Shown one piece after another: positions 1-11,349 of a DNA stretch of 64,000 nucleotides (positions are counted from its first letter, which is position 1; every line of letters begins with the position of its first letter). The position numbers were made by a program, and so were the translations under genes. Below the pieces are notes generated by a model. It was not told the origin of the DNA. It did no database searches and saw nothing but the letters and a program-made list of their open reading frames with translations. Location: positions 14,021,001 to 14,085,000 of the forward strand of contig NC_088327.1 of assembly GCF_036884655.1 (NCBI RefSeq), given 5' to 3'. The stretch comes from Musa acuminata AAA Group. Lineage: Eukaryota > Streptophyta > Magnoliopsida > Zingiberales > Musaceae.

Positions 1-3000
1 ATAAATGACATGATTCCTTCCCCTTTTAGATATTCTCAAAGTTGTCAATTATGTTTGTTCTACAAGACCATTAATAATGATATCAATATAATGTGGGAGT
101 TTAGTAATATTATTTTGTTGTTTACTTTTATCAAATCATTTAATGATTTGAGTAACAACAATCTCTCGAATAATAAAGGAGTATTAACATGTATATCCTA
201 TATATCAAAATTAAATTTTGAGAATTTCACTCCCACTGATTTACTATTTTATAGGAATCTTATATTACCATATTTAATTATCCTCGTACTATGATTAGAG
301 CAATAAGATATATACCCCTTTAAACTTTTCTGAATAGATAATAAAATATTCAGAAATAATTATTAAATCTAATTTTCTTTCATGTGAGTTGAAGATCCTT
401 ATCTCCATAGGATAATTTTAAATATGTAAATATCTTAAGTTAGGTTTCCTATCATTTCATAACTAAAAAAAAATCATGTAATTTATTTACTAGGAACACC
501 ATTCAAGATATACATAGTTGTCATTGGAGCTTCTTCTCACATTGATTTGGGTACAAAAGAATAACTTATCATTGCTCTTAATCATACCTATAAGGTACGA
601 TGATATCTTTCAGCAATCATATTCTGCTGTAACACATCTGGTAAATCATATACCTTATTTTTCTAAGAATCTAGCAAAAGAATTATAGTTGGGGTCATCA
701 TAAATATCATAAAATTTATCACCCTTGTCAGATATGATGATCTTGACTTTTCTATCTAATTGTCTATCAACTTCATTTATATACACTTTAAGAGTGTAAA
801 CGGTCATAGACTTTACATGAATTAGATATATATAATCATATCTTAATAGATTATTTATGTGGTGATAAAATGTCTCTCTTTAATGAGACAAAAGCATAGA
901 GTGATAAACATAACCTCAAGAAATTTATAAAACTACATTTGACTTTAATATTTAATTGTAGGATCATTGTAAACTTATGATTCATATTAATTCTATATAG
1001 ACTATTATACAGAATTCAAAGGTTTATTTTATTGAATCACAATAAGTTTACAACCGTCAAAAAGAAAATAATATCATAACAATTTTATGTAAAGAACTCA
1101 AATTCCTAGAATTATAAGAAGACAACATGGATTCTCAAGATTTATCAAATTGAATCATCTTTACATATAAGCAATAAATACAAACTAATATCGCTCTCAC
1201 TTTAAGATGATTCCCTACATTGATAAATATCTCATTCTCTTTTGGTTTTATCCCTCTTCATTTTTTTTTATTTTAATGAATATCTATTATTGGTAACATA
1301 TGATGAAGCATCAAATTAATCCATCAATAATATATATAATATTTGATTTGAACAATATAAAGGTTATATTTATACCTTTTTCATTTCAAATAAAATCTTA
1401 TAGTATATTTCTTCTTCACATAACTTTATTTGCTACAAAAGTAACACTTTATTGTAAAGATATTCTTTTATGAGTTTACATAGTAATTATAAACTCAGGT
1501 GGACTTACGCTTCATCCTTATTTTAGTATTACCTACTCCTTGAGTAATACTCAAAATATTAGGAGTCTTGAGCTTACAGCTTTATCATTTATTTTGAGGA
1601 TATAATCTTGAATTCCTCAAATATTATCATTTTAAAATATCAACTAATGACTTATCAGAAAATTTAAATTGATCCTTAGATATTCTCATGCGTTAGTTAT
1701 AAATTGTACTGAAGTCTAAGTATCATAAAATTAAGTATTTCATACCTTTCTTGATCAATCACCTTAATTATTTATTTCACAGAACTTTCAGTAATTAAGA
1801 TTATGTTATGTTCAATTAATATGATCAAGGTCTCACTCACTCAATACAACTTGTACATGCTCGAGCCATTTATTTCAGAAAGTATAGGGACATTTACAGA
1901 AACACAATAAAGGAAGTGCCACAGTAATAATATAACATTAATGCTTTAAGTTTCTAAAATATGATAAACTATTGATATCATCTATATTTCACCTTTGGGT
2001 GAAATATTGACATATCTAGTGTTCACTCAAGATCAATTATGAAGGACATATCTAGTGTTCACTCAAGATTTTATGGAATAGTATTGTTACCTTTGGGTAT
2101 ACAACCCTAAAATGCAAGAATTTCCAAAACAATATCATCCTACCCCATCACATAATTATTTGAAATAGATTCTCCTTTGGGATTATCTAAATCTCATAAT
2201 TATATGTGTCATCGTGAATATTATTTTATTTAATATCATTTAGGATGAATTTCATAATATATTTTATAGATTATTGGTCTAGGTCCCTTTGGTGGCTGCA
2301 AGACTAATACAAAAAGATAAAATACAATCTAAAATATCCCATGAATGATATGAATTTTATTGAAATCAAATAAATTAGATTGAGAGAAAACTTTAATCTT
2401 TCAATTGCTGAGATGTTACTCAGATGCACTCTGATGCACACAGATGATGCACTTAACCCCTATAGATCCTATCTATTTATGGGCGAGAGCAGAGGGTCTA
2501 GGATAAGTTATTAAGAGAGTTTCTTCAACAAGGTTATCTCCTAAGGAATCTTACTTTAATATTAACTTCTTTTCTATTGACCAATAACCATTAGAATCTA
2601 ATCATATCTATAATATATTTTATCTAATTAAATAAGAACACATAATCTAACATGATAATGATCATCTTTTGATTAAGTTTGATTAGATATTATAAAATTA
2701 AATTGATTTTTTTTTATATTGAATCGTTTCCATTGGCTTCCTCGTCCTCCCGCTTTATCTCCGCTTACGCTATCATCACATCCTCCCTATTTTTATTCGC
2801 TTTCTCCTCCCCTACAAACGTGGGGCAAGAGATAAAGCTAAGTTGAGAAGGAGAGAGCCAAGAGAGAGAGTGAGGAGAAAGATGTCTTTCGATAGAGGGA
2901 GAGAGGGGATGATGGCCATAAAGTGGGAAGAGAAGTCAACGATGGCATTGAAGTCATATGATAAAGACTCATTATTATGAATTTTTTATAAATTAATTTA

Positions 3001-3540
3001 TTATTACTTTAATATACTGAAAGAGATGGTTGACGTATATTCATTCGAGCAAAGGGACACTTTTGTAGGGAACACATGAAAGTAAATGTGTGGCTTTATA
3101 ATACACTGCCATACACTGCCTATACTATAGAAAGGAATGAAACAGCGTTTACACCAAATACTAAATATTCAAGGATAATACTTGTTTATCTCCTATTAAG
3201 TGGATAGAATCTTAGTATTTATCTCTATCATGATATTTTATTGAGAGTCACCAGAATACCTTACATAACGTAGATAAATTTGTGTAATTTCACACTTTTT
3301 TACTTGTTGGCTATATCCATATTTCTGTAATACCACGGATTTAATTGTTGAAGAAATCGAATTAAAGATTCTCGTTCAGAATTAAAGAAATCGAATTAAA
3401 GAAAATCTTGAAAGAGGTAAATATGGAATGATAACTTTTCATTTTTCACATATTTTATATCCTCAATCAATTTATAATTTAAAGATCAATCACAGATTTA
3501 ATTGTGTGATTTGAGTAATTAATTATTCGGTACAATATTC
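1..3540. other. AT-rich intergenic DNA, no gene recognised
   Basis: This stretch is AT-rich with frequent stops in all frames, and I recognise no coding family. It may be decayed transposon sequence. A perfect 25-bp direct repeat occurs at 2009-2033 and 2045-2069. A GA-rich purine tract lies at about 2820-2935. Confidence 0.6.
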
Positions 3541-3568
3541 ATGGCTACTCCAGTCTTCGACAGGCGAC

Positions 3569-6500
3569 TTAGATGGAGATACTGTTGGGGATTCCCCTGC
3601 CGGTGATCCCAACCCCACTGCTCGGGAAGAGCAAGGTGTAAGGCATCTTGGCCGGGCCATTGCGGTTCTTCAAGCTCGGGTCGCCGTTCCTCTTCATGAT
3701 CTCCGCCTCGATCGCCTTGAGTCGCTCCCCGAAGCGCTCGAACGCCTTCACCGCCCTCTCATCCGACGTCCATTCCGGCGTGTCCCGTTGTCCCAGGTAC
3801 ACCTCGTCGGACGCATGGTTCGACAGGATCTCGATGGTGGAGAGACCCAGCACCGTGAGCAGCTGGCTGGTGATGGTCTTCAAGAACACTTTGTCCGGGT
3901 TCTTCTTCAGCTCCTCGTACTCCGGCGTGCCCGGCTCCGGCATGAAGCGCCGGCTCATGGTTGGCCGGTTCGGCAGGTACCCGGCGTAGGGATACTGCCC
4001 GAAGTTGATGGCGGCGTGGAGCGCAGAACCGATCCAGATGATGGTGGTGCATGCCTCGATTAGCTCGGATGTTGTGAGCATGGCTGGCCACCAGGGCTCG
4101 TCCTTTTTGTCACCATGGCCGACCTCGCGGACCTCCTTCCACCAGGCCTGTAGCTCGGCGTCAGCTTTCACGACGTCGTTCGTCGGGTAGTAGATTGCAC
4201 AGTACTCTCCGACCCATGTCTCGATCGCATGCCATATCTGAAGTCCGTCCACGGCATAAGGGTAATCCTCGATCAGCAGGCAAAGCCTGTCGTCTCGGTC
4301 CTTCACCGCAACTCCTCTGCACAGAGATGAATCTTTGGGTCATGCACGGAGTAGAACTCCTCGTGAGACACGATTCGAGCTTTCGAGGATTCGTACCTCT
4401 TGATCAGATCAGCGGGGAGAGCCTGCTCCCGGAAATTCCAGCTCTTGTAGACCGCGGAAGACAACTCCAACGCGTACCTCCCTGGGAAGACCGTCAACTC
4501 GAATATGCCACCTGCGGGGATGAGGGTCTGCCGGGCCAAGGCGTTGATGGTCATCGTGTCGCGGTAATGCGGCGACAGAAGCTTGTGGATCGGGTGGATC
4601 ACGCTCAGGTGTCTGTGCGTCGCGATCACGAACGGCTCCATCACCGCGTGTGTGTTGAGCCTGCGATCGAGGTAGAAGAATGGTGATCAGGCGGACGAAC
4701 AACAACAGGGACTCAGAACAGAGCATGCTGCGATTCTGTAAGCACCAGTGGCTGATGAGGCCATGGTAGCCGGAGTCGGTGACGGCGGCGTAGGCCTTGG
4801 CCAGCTGCCAGATTGATCCTTCCACGCCGCTTTCAGCCGGTGTGTACACCCTGCTGACGGCGCCATGCTGCTCTCCGTCCGGGTGAGGCAAGCTGAGCTC
4901 GATCGCCAATGGCTTTAGCGTGGAGTCCTGCTTCAGGAATACCAGAGTTCTGGAGGCATATACTTTGACGGCGAGAGCGTTGATGCGGTTGAGGTAGGGG
5001 ATGTATGCATCATGATGATCCAAGATGAAGAGCTTGTTCTGCTCCAGTGCCTTCAGGAGGGAGGAAAGGAACACGATGAAGCAAGACTACTTCGCTACCG
5101 TTACAAGCATCACATCAGATAAGCTTCTCACCTGATGCACGGTTCGTCCGTCAAGGTGGTGCTCTATGTGGGCTGCAGTTATCGTGCTGGTATGGTCGCC
5201 ATACTTGCGAGGATCAAGCTTGCTCGTGGGAGGGAACTCCTCGAGACGCCTGATGACCACTGGGTTCAAACCCGCAAGCATTTCGCGAGTGAACTCTTCG
5301 TCGGTTCGCCACGCAGTCTTATCCACTGCCAACGGAATCAAATGATCATCAACTCGTCCGATCCAACGCAGTTAATCTACAATCGGGGTTGTTACCTTGG
5401 ATTACTTGGGGCTTAGGGAGCTTGAGCAGGCCCTGGCCACCCTCGACGCGCAGCAGCTCCCGTATCATCTCAAATGGAACTCGCTGTCGGAGCTCCTCAA
5501 GCAGGGGAGTGTGGGGCACCGGAAGGCCGCCCTCGTAGAGCTTCAGCACGTCCTCGAACGAGTCGAACTCCTTCGGGGTTACGTCCGCAATGGCTTGCAG
5601 CACGGGGAGCACTCCTGTGACGACGCCCTTGAGGGCATACGTGAGGAAATCGGCCATCTTAAGGTGTCCGAAGTGCTCATCCCGGGGCACGTAAATGTTC
5701 AGGTCCAGCTGCGGCAGCCTGCTCTCCGACTTGGGATCTATTATGTCAAACACATAGACGACATCAGATCAGAGAATGATGCGAACAAAAGAGGTCTATG
5801 ATCAAGTGTTACCAGTCTTTGTCGGTGGCCGGCCGGTCCTCCCACGTCGAGGGTAAGGGTGCTCCGGCGTCCCTCCGAGGATGGGCCGAGCCAAGTCCTT
5901 GGACTTGTCTGGGCTACCGAGATCGTTGTAGTAGTCGTAACGGTAGACGCGGTCCCATTCCTGCAGCTTCCCGGCGACGTTATCTCCCTTCAGGTTACAG
6001 AGTTCTTCTTCCCTGTATCGTTTCAGCGGCAGTGGTGTGTCTCCCGGAAGATACGTCTGCAACAGGTCGATGCATGGTGAATGGAGACTCAAAGATGCCA
6101 ATCTCATCTGTGTTATATATAGAGTTGGTAGATACTGACGGTGTTAGCGAAGAAGACGCGGTCGTATTTGTACTTGCCGGCCGGGTAGACCCAGGAGTTG
6201 CAGACGAAGTGGATGCGGCCCTTGCCGGGGAAGTCCTCGAGCGTCAAGGTCTTGAGGAAGAACTCGGAGCCGAGGTTGTTCTTGACGATAACGGCGCCGG
6301 GAATCCCGTTCTTCTCCTCGCAGTGGAACGTCACGTGGTAAGCAGTTTCGCCGGCAGCGAGGGAGGGCAGCAAAGTGATGTGCTGTTCCAAATATGCCTC
6401 CTCCCCGACGACCCCTCGATTCCCATTATCTGCACATCAACGCTTCTATCATTTCCGCCAACTATGACAAGATGATGACAAGAAGAAGAGAGAAAGAGAG

Positions 6501-6713
6501 AGGGAGCAGCTCACTAGGGTCGCCGACGGTGGCGCTGATGAGCTGGAAGGAGATGCATCGGCCGAGGAGCTCGAGCACGTTGTCGATGACGGTGCCGCCG
6601 AAGTCGTTGAAGCCGAGGACGTTCTTCCGGATCAACACCACCGTTCCTCTCACCTTCACCCCATGCGACCCGCCGCCGACGATGTGACTCAGCATGTCTC
6701 CAAGTAGCGTCAT
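3569..6713 (-). CDS. LOX1: 9-lipoxygenase (linoleate 9S-lipoxygenase), 8 exons
   Basis: Oxygenates linoleic and linolenic acid at carbon 9, the first step of the 9-oxylipin pathway; expected to be cytosolic. Exons (minus strand): 6713-6515, 6429-6140, 6056-5813, 5737-5396, 5325-5132, 5050-4746, 4660-4397, 4316-3569. All junctions are GT-AG and phases agree, giving 861 residues, the normal length for the family. A PLAT/LH2 domain occupies the first ~160 residues, then the catalytic domain. All five iron ligands are visible: H524, H529, H713, N717 and the C-terminal I861 in GIPNSISI. The regiospecificity pair T581-V582 and A567 fit a 9S enzyme. There is no transit peptide, unlike 13-LOXs. The start is the first ATG after a TATA box. 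No frameshift or premature stop is seen. The exact paralogue number is uncertain. Confidence 0.95.
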
Positions 6714-7117
6714 CGTGCAACAGGAGCCAGAGACAGAGAAGGAATGGTGTGCTGAGGTGTGTGGTGGAAGGGGCTACTTATAGATTGTTCTTGGATCGAA
6801 GGGTGCAGATTACTTATGCACGTGATGCAGTCTCTCCCTTATCTTAAACCGAGCATGCCAAGAGAACCCATCTCAATCTAATTCGAAAACACTAGATGAG
6901 ATTATACCCATGTGACATTTATTTGTCATATATCATCGACCGGAGAATACAGCACAAAGTTACATGTCTCGTAAGTCAAAACGCACCGAAGTTTCAGAAC
7001 ACGTGTCCGTTCACGAGGCTAGATTCGATTGTCCAAATATTCAATCACTATCACCATTGGATCGTATTAAGGCCGTAAAAAGATGAAAAAGGGTGAATCA
7101 ACACATGAGATCGAATC
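6714..7117 (-). promoter_or_regulatory. Lipoxygenase proximal promoter
   Basis: A TATA-like CTATAAGTAG lies at 6783-6774 on the minus strand, about 60 bp before the ATG. A G-box/ABRE-type CACGTGTC begins at 7000, a motif known from ABA- and jasmonate-responsive promoters. Native promoter sequence ends at the retrotransposon target site (7118-7122). The rest of the old upstream region resumes at 17336 on the far side of the element. Confidence 0.6.
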
Positions 7118-7122
7118 ACATG

Positions 7123-7740
7123 TGTTGTGGGAAACAACCGTAAGCCGTGGTCTCGGGGCCGACGCGGCTTGGTTCGGGTCCGAATGCGGGGGATCTCGCG
7201 CTGCGTTCCTCGGGACAGCCGGGGTGGCCGGTTGCAATGGTCCGGGCGGGACGTTGCGTGTGGAGCGAAGCCTCGCCGCGGCACCGGGAAGGTGCGACCT
7301 CACCTTTGTTCCTGCACACAGGTCGGGTCGGAAGCTCGGCCCGACCCCTCCGACGATCAAGTTAGATGATGTGGAAGGGAGTTTTTCTAGTGAAGAAGTG
7401 TCCCCTCCCTTCGTTTAGAACTCGGGGGTATTTATAGGGTAGTTTAGCATTACCTGATGTGCCTGCCTGCGGGAGGCAGGATCGTACCTCTGATGGCGTC
7501 TGACATTGCTATTGACGTTGCGTGGGGAACCGACTTGCCGCAGGGTATGGGCGAGGGTCGGTTGTCATCCTCCTTTGCCTCGGTCAAGCGCGCGGGGTAA
7601 GACAGCGATGAAGTCATTGTCTGAGAGCGGATGACGTCAGGGCGTGTCGAGTCAGCATTATTGTTCTCCTCCTCGGGCAGAGTGGCGCCCAGGTGAGGCC
7701 GACGTCGTGACACGTCATGTCGCCATTATTACCCCTATCA
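7123..7740 (-). repeat. 3' LTR of Tat element 1
   Basis: Begins TGTTGTGGG and ends CCCCTATCA on the plus strand. A TATA box CTATAAATA lies at 7437-7429 on the minus strand, so the LTR promoter points toward the lipoxygenase gene. Confidence 0.95.
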
Positions 7741-7754
7741 TATTCCCTCCCCTC
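7741..7754 (-). other. Polypurine tract of Tat element 1
   Basis: On the minus strand it reads GAGGGGAGGGAATA directly before the LTR start TGATAGGGG. It is the expected plus-strand primer of reverse transcription. Confidence 0.85.
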
Positions 7755-7874
7755 GGAAGAAGCTATGCGTCGGTTATTGCAATTGGGGGGAGTCCGAGGC
7801 ATGGCTTTGTCCCTCGGTGTCGCAGCAATCTCAGGCGACATGAGGTCGAGCTTCGTCTCGGGCGGTCAAGCGAG

Positions 7875-8722
7875 AGTAGAGAGGATCACGACGCAGGCGG
7901 GCAGACCGCGCAAGTGTGGTCACGATGGTCATGCGACCGAGTAGCACGATGCAGGCGGACAGACCGCGCAGGTGTGGTTGCGATGGTCATGCGGCCGAGT
8001 AGCACGACGCGGGCAGACAGACCACGCAGGTGTGGTCTCAGGCATTATGCGGCCGAGGAGGTGGCCTCAGGTGTTATGTGGTCGAGGAGGTGGCCTCGAG
8101 CATCATGCGGCCGAGGAGGTGGCTTTGGGTAGCCTGCAGCCGAGGAGCACGGCGCAAGCGGGCCGACCGCGCAAGTGTGTCTCGGGAGCATGGGGCTAAG
8201 GAGCACGACGCAGGCGTACTGGCCGCGCGGGTGTGTCTCGGGAACATGGGGCCAAGGAGCACGACGCAGGCGGGCTGGCCGCGCGGGTGTGTCTCGGGAA
8301 CATGGGGCCAAGGAGCACGACGTAGGCGGGCTGACCGCGCAGGCATGTCTCGGGAACATGGAGCCAGGGAGCACAACGCAGGCGGGCTGGCAGCACAGGT
8401 GTGTCTCGGGAACATGGGGCCAAGGAGCACGACGCAGGCGGGCTGGCTGCGCAGGTGTGGTCTCGGGCATTATGCGGCCGAGGATCACGACGCAGGAGGG
8501 CAGACTGCGCAGGCGTGGTCGCGATGGTCATGTGGCCGAGTAGCACGACGCAGGCAGACAAACCGCGCAGGTGTGGTTGCGATGGTCATGCGACCGAGTA
8601 GCACGACGCGGGCGGGCAAACCGCGCAGGCGTGATCGCGATGGTCATGCGACTGAGTAGCACGACGCGGGCGGACAGACCGCGCAGGTGTGGGCTCGGGC
8701 ATCATGCGGCCGAGCAGCACGG
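7875..8722. repeat. GC-rich tandem array in the 3' region of Tat element 1
   Basis: Imperfect units of about 56-58 bp share GAGCACGACGCAGGCGGG and related blocks, with two main variants (ending in a GGGAACATGGGGCCAAG type or a GATGGTCATGCG type). The array lies between the antisense gene and the 3' LTR. Long open frames on both strands here follow from repeat composition and are not genes. Confidence 0.9.
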
Positions 8723-9170
8723 CACGGTTTGACGACCCGAGAAGCTACTTGTGTTTCTTTCCCTCCTTGCCTACTTAGCAGTAGCGGGAGTTGGAAAGCT
8801 GTCGTATTTAATTTCCTTTCTGAGGGGACTGGTTGCTTTTGCCGCACGCTTTCGGGCATTGAGATCGAGGCGCCAGCCTGCTGCCGCTTCAGCGGGGTTG
8901 CCACATTAGGCTTTCATTAAGGCGGGGCACCTTTTGGTCGTTTCCGATGCGATGTGACGGTTACACACGTGCGCGGGTGGGCTGCCGCCCATTCTCGGGA
9001 GGGGCGCTGGTTCTGGCGGTGTATCTCCTTTAAATAGCGGACGCCCGGCTTTGCTTCTATCTTTTGCTGCTGAGTCTCCCTCTTCTGGCCTTGCCGTCCC
9101 CTTTCCAATCTTCTGCTTCCTGCGTCGTCCTCCCCTTCTCCGTAGCACCTCCTTGTTAAGGTCAGTTGAG

Positions 9171-11162
9171 ATGTCATCCTTTCCTCCTTCCCCTTCTTCC
9201 CCTTTCCGTGTGGTTGAGGGGGGACGTCCTTCGACACCCCCCGTAGAATCCTCGATGGGGAAGCGGCGCATGACCTAGAGGCCTTGATGTGGCCACACGA
9301 TATTGACTCCACCGTGAGTGGATCTCTGCTGGGGGGACTCCGGGAGCGCTATTGCATCCCGGAGGATCACACCCTTAGTGCCCCAGAGCCGGGGCAGCGG
9401 GCGTACGACCCTGTCCCGAAGGGTTTTGCGTTGACTTTGGATGCCCTGGAGGTGGGTCTGCGCTTTCCCCTTCATCCCCTCATTGTGTCTTGTTTGTCTT
9501 TCTGGCGGATTTCGCCATCCCAAGTGGCGCCGAACTCTTGGCGTTACCTAGTGGTATTCTTGGGGGAATGCCACTACGGTAGTATCACACCCACCCTCAA
9601 CCTCTTTCTTTCATGTTACCGTCTTTCCAAGGGTTCGGGGGGTTACTTCCTGTCCGCCCGGACGGGCTTTCGAGTCGGAGGGGCCCCTTCCAGTAATAAA
9701 GGGTGGAAGGGGAGGTTTTTTTACATTTGCCGTGCACGGGACTGGGGTTTTGGGGTTCGGTGGTCCGCGAGGGCGATCGACAATACCACCCCATGTTTGG
9801 GCGAAGCAGAGCGTCAAGATCTGGGGAGGCTCAAAGAGATTCTCCCCAGGTCGCAGGCCATCCAGAACATGACCGAGCGATGGCTGGCCGAGGCGGGTCT
9901 CAGCTCGATGCCTTTGGGTACGTTAGTGACGTTTGGTTCGGGTGTTCGCGTGGTTGATTTCGGGTACTAACATTTTCTCTGTCTCTTGCAGAAATGGTGA
10001 AACTCTGGTCGCTTCTGGGGGGTCAGGCGTCGTAAGCTCCTCCCCCAGCTCCGCCGGCCGACCCACAAGCCGGCTCGGAGGACGCCCCGTTGGAGGTCGA
10101 GGCCGGGCGCCCTTTGAAGAAGGCGAAGACAACACCCTTGAAGGGGCCTGAGGTAAGCCCCCGTCGGGGTGTGGCCGGGCCTAGTCGGCGGGCGACTGGG
10201 AAGGGTCTGCGCCCTATCTCCGTACGCAACCTGTGCCGACTGCCAGCTAGGGACGGGGAGCCGTTCCTAACGTGGCTGATGAGCGAGATCCCACTCGGGG
10301 AGTCCAGCGAGCCCCTGGTCGCCCGCTGGGGGGGCTTGTCCCGGGGGGACAGAGTGTGGGCCAGCAGGGATCCCTCCGCAGCGTTCCTCCGAGGCACGCT
10401 TCATCCCGATATGGCTCGGAATTTGTACGTCCTGCCCTCGGAGGTGCTGCTCAACAAGTCTGCCCAATCACTGACCTGGGTAAGTGCGTCTCCTCTTTTC
10501 CTGTTTTGTTTTGTCTGTCCGACGCCAACCTTCTTAACTTGTCTCTCCTTTTGCAGGGCCTCCATTATGCGACGGCCCTGATGGACAGGGTGCGTGACGT
10601 CGGCCGGGTCATCGGGGGCCTCGTCAACCGCAACGCCGAGCTTCACTGCCAGGTAGAGGAGGTCCGAGCCGGGGCCGGCCCAAAGGCTGTGGCGGCCACC
10701 GAGAAGCGCGTGGCAGATTTTGTGGCGGAGGCGGCTCGCCACTGGTCGGAGCTCGAAGCCTCCAAGAAAGCAAACGAGGAGCTCCAGAAAACAATAAGGG
10801 TGGAGCGGACCAAACTCCGCCTGTTGAAGACGGAGGCGAGCGCCCTCAGTAAGAAGCTGGAGGAGGCGAAGGTCGAGACGAGAGCAGCCTCGGAGGCACT
10901 AGCGGAGGAGGCCCGTCTTCGACCCGCCAGAGATAAGGAGCTCCTCGAGGCATACAAGAAGTCCGAGGGTTTTGAACTCGGGCTAACGCAGACGGGGTGG
11001 GTGTCCTTTGAGTATGGATACTGAATCACCACGTCCCGTTTCCGCGCTCGCCACCCTGGTCTTGAGGTGGAGGAGGACCCCTTCACTCCCCACCCCGAGG
11101 ATCAGGGGGCAGACATGCCCGAGGAGGTCCCCTTCGACGACCGTCTGGACGTTCCACTATAA
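9171..11162 (+). pseudogene. Antisense, intron-containing gene inside Tat element 1 (Transposase_28 / 'putative gypsy type transposon' family)
   Basis: A three-exon gene on the strand opposite to gag-pol. Exon 1 is 9171-9917, intron 9918-9991 (GT-AG, branch-like TACTAAC at 9964), exon 2 9992-10479, intron 10480-10556, exon 3 10557-11162. A TATA-like TTTAAATAG is at 9029 and AATAAA at 11161. Exon 1 carries the N-terminal domain common in plant proteins labelled 'putative gypsy type transposon' (FPLHP...SPSQ...PNSWRYL pattern). Exon 3 is a charged coiled coil of about 130 residues. The copy is broken: a one-base frameshift near 9262-9268, TAA at 10033-10035 and TGA at 11022-11024, all otherwise in frame. 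The protein's role is unknown. Confidence 0.8.
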
Positions 11163-11349
11163 TAAAGAAGGGTCTTGTATTTTTGTTTTCTAAGTTGCTA
11201 GTTGGTTTTGTAAGTCAGGGTCGAGTCCTGTAAGTTGAGTCCTGTAAGTTTGTTTTTTCTTGAATAAAAAAACTTTTTCTCCTCTCGTGTGTCGCTTTCT
11301 TCTTCCTTCCTTCAGACAAAGACTTCTTCCCTTAGACGAAAAACTTCAT

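Noticed and set aside
10..294. 94-residue ORF at the left edge
   Set aside because: AT-rich, no domain, and no gene context; most likely random.
7972..8659. Long open frames on both strands in the GC-rich array
   Set aside because: They arise from tandem repetition of GC-rich units, occur in several frames at once, and have no domain.
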